From Segatella buccae ATCC 33574 (GTDB lineage Bacteria > Bacteroidota > Bacteroidia > Bacteroidales > Bacteroidaceae), in NCBI RefSeq assembly GCF_000184945.1, contig NZ_GL586311.1, forward strand, positions 1,714,598 through 1,778,597: 64,000 nt of DNA. The letters run 5' to 3'. The notes under the pieces were generated by a model. That model saw only the letters and a program-made list of their open reading frames with translations. It had not been told where the DNA came from and did not search any database. The position numbers and the translations under genes were made by a program. Shown in pieces: positions 60,935 through 64,000 of this stretch. Numbering within the stretch: position 1 is the first letter of the stretch; each line of letters begins with the position of its first letter.

Positions 60935-62345
60935 CGCCACTTAGCCAAAGGCCTGCAAAAGTCAACATGCCATTGAGCATCAAGAGCTCATAACCGAACT
61001 TATATCCGGTCATCTGTGTAGTCATCATGTCGATGGCGAAACAGATGGCCGGACTTGTTATGCAGATATAGGGCACCCAACGGTCGCGCACAGGCCGTCG
61101 GCCGGCCAGCAGACTGAAGGCAAAAAGTCCCAGCAGCGGACCGTAGGTGTAGGAACAGAGAATGTAGATGGCATCAATGACACTCGTGGAATTGATTACT
61201 TTGAAGCCCAAGATGAACAGCACGAAGACCACGGCCATGCCCAAATGCGCACGTTTGCGCAGCCGCTCATCGTCGGGCTTGCCGCAGATGTCCACGCAGA
61301 AGCTCGTCGTGAGAGCCGTAAGGGCCGAGTCGGCACTCGAAAAACTCGCCGCCACAATGCCTATTGTGAAAAGCACCACCACCGCACTGCCCAGCGCGCC
61401 CGATGCCGTGAACATGGGCAACAGGTCGTCGCTCATGGCAGGCAGGTCCACTCCCCGGCTCCGGGCCAGCATCAGGAGCAGCACGCCCAGTGACATGAGC
61501 AGCAGATTGGCCGGTACAAAGGCCACACCGTAGCTGCACATGTCCTTTTGTGCCTCCCTGAGCGACTTGCAAGTGAGGTTTTTCTGCATCATGTCTTGGT
61601 CGAGTCCCGTCATCACGACCACGACAAACACGCCGCTCAGAAACTGTTTCCAGAAATTCTGTCGCGACACCCAGTCGTCGAATACGAATATCCGGCTGTG
61701 GCTGTCAACTGCAACCGCACGGACAGCCTCGCCCACCGTCATGTCCAACGCGCCAATCACCTTATATATAATAAGGAGGAGAGCCGCAAAAAGACAGAAT
61801 GTCTGAAACGAATCCGTCCACACCAGTGTTTTTACTCCACCCCGCCGGGTGTAGAGCCAGATGAGTGCCACCATGCCGGCTACCGTCACAGGGAAGGGAA
61901 GGCCCACCCCGTCGAACACGAACTCCTGTAAGATGATGCACACCACGTAAAATCTCACGGCTGCGCCCGTCATCTTCGAGAGCAGGAAAAAGCCCGCCCC
62001 CGTAAGGTAAGACTGCCGGCCCAACCGCTGTTGCAGGTAAGAATAAATTGTCGTGAACTTGTATTTGTAGAATATGGGCAGCAACACGAAAGCCACGACA
62101 AAGTAGCCCAAGATGAAGCCGAGGCACATCTGCAAATAGGTCATGTCCATTTTCATCACCATGCCGGGCACGCTCACGAAACTGATTCCCGAAATAGAGG
62201 CCCCCACCATTCCGAAAGCCACCATATACCAAGGCGAATTGCGATTGGCCATATAGAAGGCATCGTTGTTGGCCTTGCGCGAAGTGAACCTGCTGAACAG
62301 CAGCAGACAGCAGAAATAAATCAATACGGTCGTGATGATAATCAT
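60915..62345 (-). CDS. Sodium:solute symporter (SSS family)
   Basis: 476 aa from the ATG at 62345 (MIIITTVLIYFCCLLLFSRF); the frame open to 62438 crosses the promoter. About 13 hydrophobic helices; NRNSPWYMVAFGMVGASISGISFVSVPGMV carries the Na+-site region of SSS proteins, and TSVIDAIYILCSYTYGPLLGLFAF is also typical. Substrate unknown. The promoter places the RNA start at the start codon. Confidence 0.9.
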   Translation of the reverse strand: MIIITTVLIYFCCLLLFSRFTSRKANNDAFYMANRNSPWYMVAFGMVGASISGISFVSVPGMVMKMDMTYLQMCLGFILGYFVVAFVLLPIFYKYKFTTIYSYLQQRLGRQSYLTGAGFFLLSKMTGAAVRFYVVCIILQEFVFDGVGLPFPVTVAGMVALIWLYTRRGGVKTLVWTDSFQTFCLFAALLLIIYKVIGALDMTVGEAVRAVAVDSHSRIFVFDDWVSRQNFWKQFLSGVFVVVVMTGLDQDMMQKNLTCKSLREAQKDMCSYGVAFVPANLLLMSLGVLLLMLARSRGVDLPAMSDDLLPMFTASGALGSAVVVLFTIGIVAASFSSADSALTALTTSFCVDICGKPDDERLRKRAHLGMAVVFVLFILGFKVINSTSVIDAIYILCSYTYGPLLGLFAFSLLAGRRPVRDRWVPYICITSPAICFAIDMMTTQMTGYKFGYELLMLNGMLTFAGLWLSGVTCPAR

Positions 62346-62350
62346 AGATG

Positions 62351-62382
62351 CAAAGTTACACAAAATGGGGGAAATGAGCAAA
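62351..62382 (-). promoter_or_regulatory. Symporter promoter, start codon at the expected RNA start
   Basis: Minus-strand -33 TTTG (62379-62382), 20 nt, -7 TAACTTTG (62351-62358), then only five bases (CATCT when read 5' to 3') before ATG at 62345. Predicts a leaderless transcript. Confidence 0.7.
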
Positions 62383-62420
62383 TAATATTCATTCAGGAGC
62401 TCAAGTAGGATATTTTTTCG

Positions 62421-62428
62421 TATATTTG
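62421..62428 (+). promoter_or_regulatory. -7 element of the TrpB2 gene
   Basis: TATATTTG at 62421-62428, 44 nt before the ATG; no convincing -33 TTTG. Divergent from the symporter promoter within 80 bp. Confidence 0.5.
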
Positions 62429-62472
62429 CAACCAACAACCGCGATGAGGCGACAAACTAATATAACAACATC

Positions 62473-63837
62473 ATGAGACAGAAGAAATTCCTACTGCAAG
62501 AGAAAGACATCCCCACACAATGGTATAACATCCAGGCCGACATGCCCAACAAGCCGCTGCCGCCCCTCCATCCAGCCACCCATAAGCCTATGGTGGCCGA
62601 AGACCTTGCTCACATCTTCAGCATGGAATGTGCCCGTCAGGAGCTCGACACCCAACATGCGTGGATCGACATTCCCGAGGAGGTGCGCGACAAGTATGCC
62701 TACTACCGCTCCACACCGCTCGTGCGTGCCTACGGACTGGAGGAAGCCCTCGACACTCCGGCCCATATCTATTTCAAGAACGAATCGACCAATCCGCTGG
62801 GTTCGCATAAAATCAACTCGGCTCTCCCGCAGTGCTACTACTGCAAGCAGGAAGGCGACACCAATGTGACCACGGAGACCGGTGCCGGACAGTGGGGAGC
62901 GGCACTCTCATACGCCGCCAAACTCTACGGACTCGAGGCTGCTGTGTATCAGGTGAAGATCTCCATGCAGCAAAAGCCCTACCGTTCGGCCATCATGCGC
63001 ACCTTTGGTGCTACGGTGGAAGGCTCTCCCTCGATGAGCACCCGGGCCGGTAAAGACATCATCACCCGCGAGCCCAACCATCCCGGATCGCTCGGAACGG
63101 CCATCAGTGAGGCCATCGAACTGGCTACCACAACGCCCAACTGCAAGTACACACTTGGTTCGGTGCTCAACCATGTGGCTCTCCACCAAACAGTGATTGG
63201 TCTTGAAGCCGAGAAACAAATGGAGATGGCGGGTGAATATCCCGATGAGGTGATCGCTTGTTTTGGTGGCGGAAGCAACTTCGGCGGACTCGCTTTTCCT
63301 TTCATGCGCCACAACATTCTTGATGGCAAGAAGACCACCTTTGTCGCCGCCGAACCCTCAAGCTGTCCCAAACTCACCCGCGGCAAGTTCGAGTATGACT
63401 TCGGTGACGAGGCTGGCTACACGCCGTTGCTGCCCATGTACACCCTGGGGCACGACTTCAAACCAGCTAACATCCACGCCGGCGGACTGCGCTACCACGG
63501 TGCGGGCATGATCATCTCCCAGCTCATCCGCGACGGCTACATGCACGGCGTTGACATTCCGCAACTTGAGACCTTCGAGTCGGGTATGCTTTTTGCCCGC
63601 ACCGAGGGCATCATTCCTGCTCCGGAGAGCTGTCATGCCATTGCCGCTGCCATCCGTTCGGCCCGGCAGGCCAAGGAGGCTGGAGAGGAAAAGGTGATTC
63701 TCTTCTGTCTTAGCGGACACGGACTCATCGATATGACGGCCTACGAAAACTACATCAACGGCGACCTGCGCAACTACACCATCTCGGATGACGACATAGA
63801 GAAGTCGCTCCGGAACGTTCCGCAAGTGGAAATTTAA
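62473..63837 (+). CDS. trpB: TrpB-like PLP-dependent enzyme (tryptophan synthase beta, TrpB2 type)
   Basis: 454 aa, the length of TrpB2, longer than TrpB1 (~400). RSTPLVRAYGLEEALDTPAHIYFKNESTNPLGSHKINSAL carries the PLP lysine (HKINSA), ETGAGQWGAAL the catalytic Glu region, and CFGGGSNFGGLAFPF the phosphate loop. C-terminal LSGHGLIDM. No trpA or other trp gene lies nearby, so it may act on free indole or serine rather than in a TrpAB complex, as discussed for TrpB2 proteins. Confidence 0.9.
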   Translation: MRQKKFLLQEKDIPTQWYNIQADMPNKPLPPLHPATHKPMVAEDLAHIFSMECARQELDTQHAWIDIPEEVRDKYAYYRSTPLVRAYGLEEALDTPAHIYFKNESTNPLGSHKINSALPQCYYCKQEGDTNVTTETGAGQWGAALSYAAKLYGLEAAVYQVKISMQQKPYRSAIMRTFGATVEGSPSMSTRAGKDIITREPNHPGSLGTAISEAIELATTTPNCKYTLGSVLNHVALHQTVIGLEAEKQMEMAGEYPDEVIACFGGGSNFGGLAFPFMRHNILDGKKTTFVAAEPSSCPKLTRGKFEYDFGDEAGYTPLLPMYTLGHDFKPANIHAGGLRYHGAGMIISQLIRDGYMHGVDIPQLETFESGMLFARTEGIIPAPESCHAIAAAIRSARQAKEAGEEKVILFCLSGHGLIDMTAYENYINGDLRNYTISDDDIEKSLRNVPQVEI

Positions 63838-63858
63838 CCTTCATCGCCTCTTACATCG

Positions 63859-63893
63859 TCCCCGCACCGGTTCTGCAAGGTGTGGGGATTTTT
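63859..63893 (+). terminator. Terminator after the TrpB2 gene
   Basis: TCCCCGCACC (63859-63868) pairs with GGTGTGGGGA (63879-63888), one G-T pair, 10-nt loop, then TTTTT. The last ~100 bases of the window hold no gene I can support. Confidence 0.88.
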
Positions 63894-64000
63894 ATTACAA
63901 AGTGTTGTGCCCGAACACATTAACGAGCATGAAAATAATACAAAATGTGCCCGTTCACAATGTTAAAAGATGTTTTGAGTTAAGAAACTTCACCGGAAAA

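Overview
The window looks like a chromosomal segment of a Bacteroidota (Bacteroidales) bacterium, most likely a Prevotella-like member of the Prevotellaceae. Signs of this are many promoters of the -33 TTTG / 19-21 nt / -7 TAnnTTTG type, weak ribosome binding sites, a tmRNA with the tag GENNYALAA, TonB-dependent receptors paired with SPII lipoproteins, a zinc-free type B L31 and a DUF4492-cydA-cydB operon. I cannot fix the species from sequence alone. No tRNA, rRNA, insertion sequence, integrase or CRISPR array was found.

Layout. 1-8.1 kb: an outer-membrane group that appears devoted to extracellular nucleic acid: a NUC1 nuclease lipoprotein, a TonB-dependent receptor, two lipoproteins sharing three copies of an OB-like domain, and a divergent secreted endonuclease/exonuclease/phosphatase-family nuclease; rpmE2 lies inside this group. 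8.1-16 kb: a uracil-DNA-glycosylase-like protein, uridine kinase, a DUF308 membrane protein, a histidine phosphatase, an RSFGN-repeat secreted protein, an exported glutathione peroxidase with a small membrane protein, and Wzi plus a lipoprotein. 16.1-29 kb: a surface polysaccharide locus on the minus strand, running from the Wza-like exporter through an AT-rich cassette (nucleotidyltransferase/aminotransferase, Wzx, CDP-alcohol phosphotransferase, Wzz, Wzy, three glycosyltransferases) to the initiating sugar-phosphate transferase. 29.2-43.4 kb: tmRNA, a GIN-domain lipoprotein, a DUF349 protein, CorA, a B3/B4 protein, a BASS-like transporter, a LytS/LytTR two-component system beside a TonB-type receptor, PepD and a YbhN-like flippase. 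43.5-46.9 kb: a microprotein gene, then rsmA-msrC-frr-rsgA. 47-50 kb: cytochrome bd operon. 50-64 kb: aldose epimerase, EamA transporter, mnmA, a giant GT2-DUF4922-SpoIID fusion overlapping an AmpG-like permease, a cytosolic glutathione peroxidase with trxB, a sodium:solute symporter and TrpB2.

Points most worth a second look: (1) a fused nucleotidyltransferase-aminotransferase gene in the polysaccharide locus broken exactly at a seven-A slippery site, where a -1 shift restores a 602-residue protein; (2) a roughly 240-bp dispersed intergenic element present twice in opposite orientation, each copy carrying a perfect promoter followed at once by a covarying terminator hairpin, as if it made a very short hairpin RNA; (3) a 26-residue single-helix microprotein gene with its own promoter, ribosome binding site and terminator-like hairpin; (4) the nucleic-acid TonB locus; (5) the GT2-DUF4922-SpoIID fusion coupled to AmpG; (6) a 24-bp perfect inverted repeat and other strong palindromes between genes.
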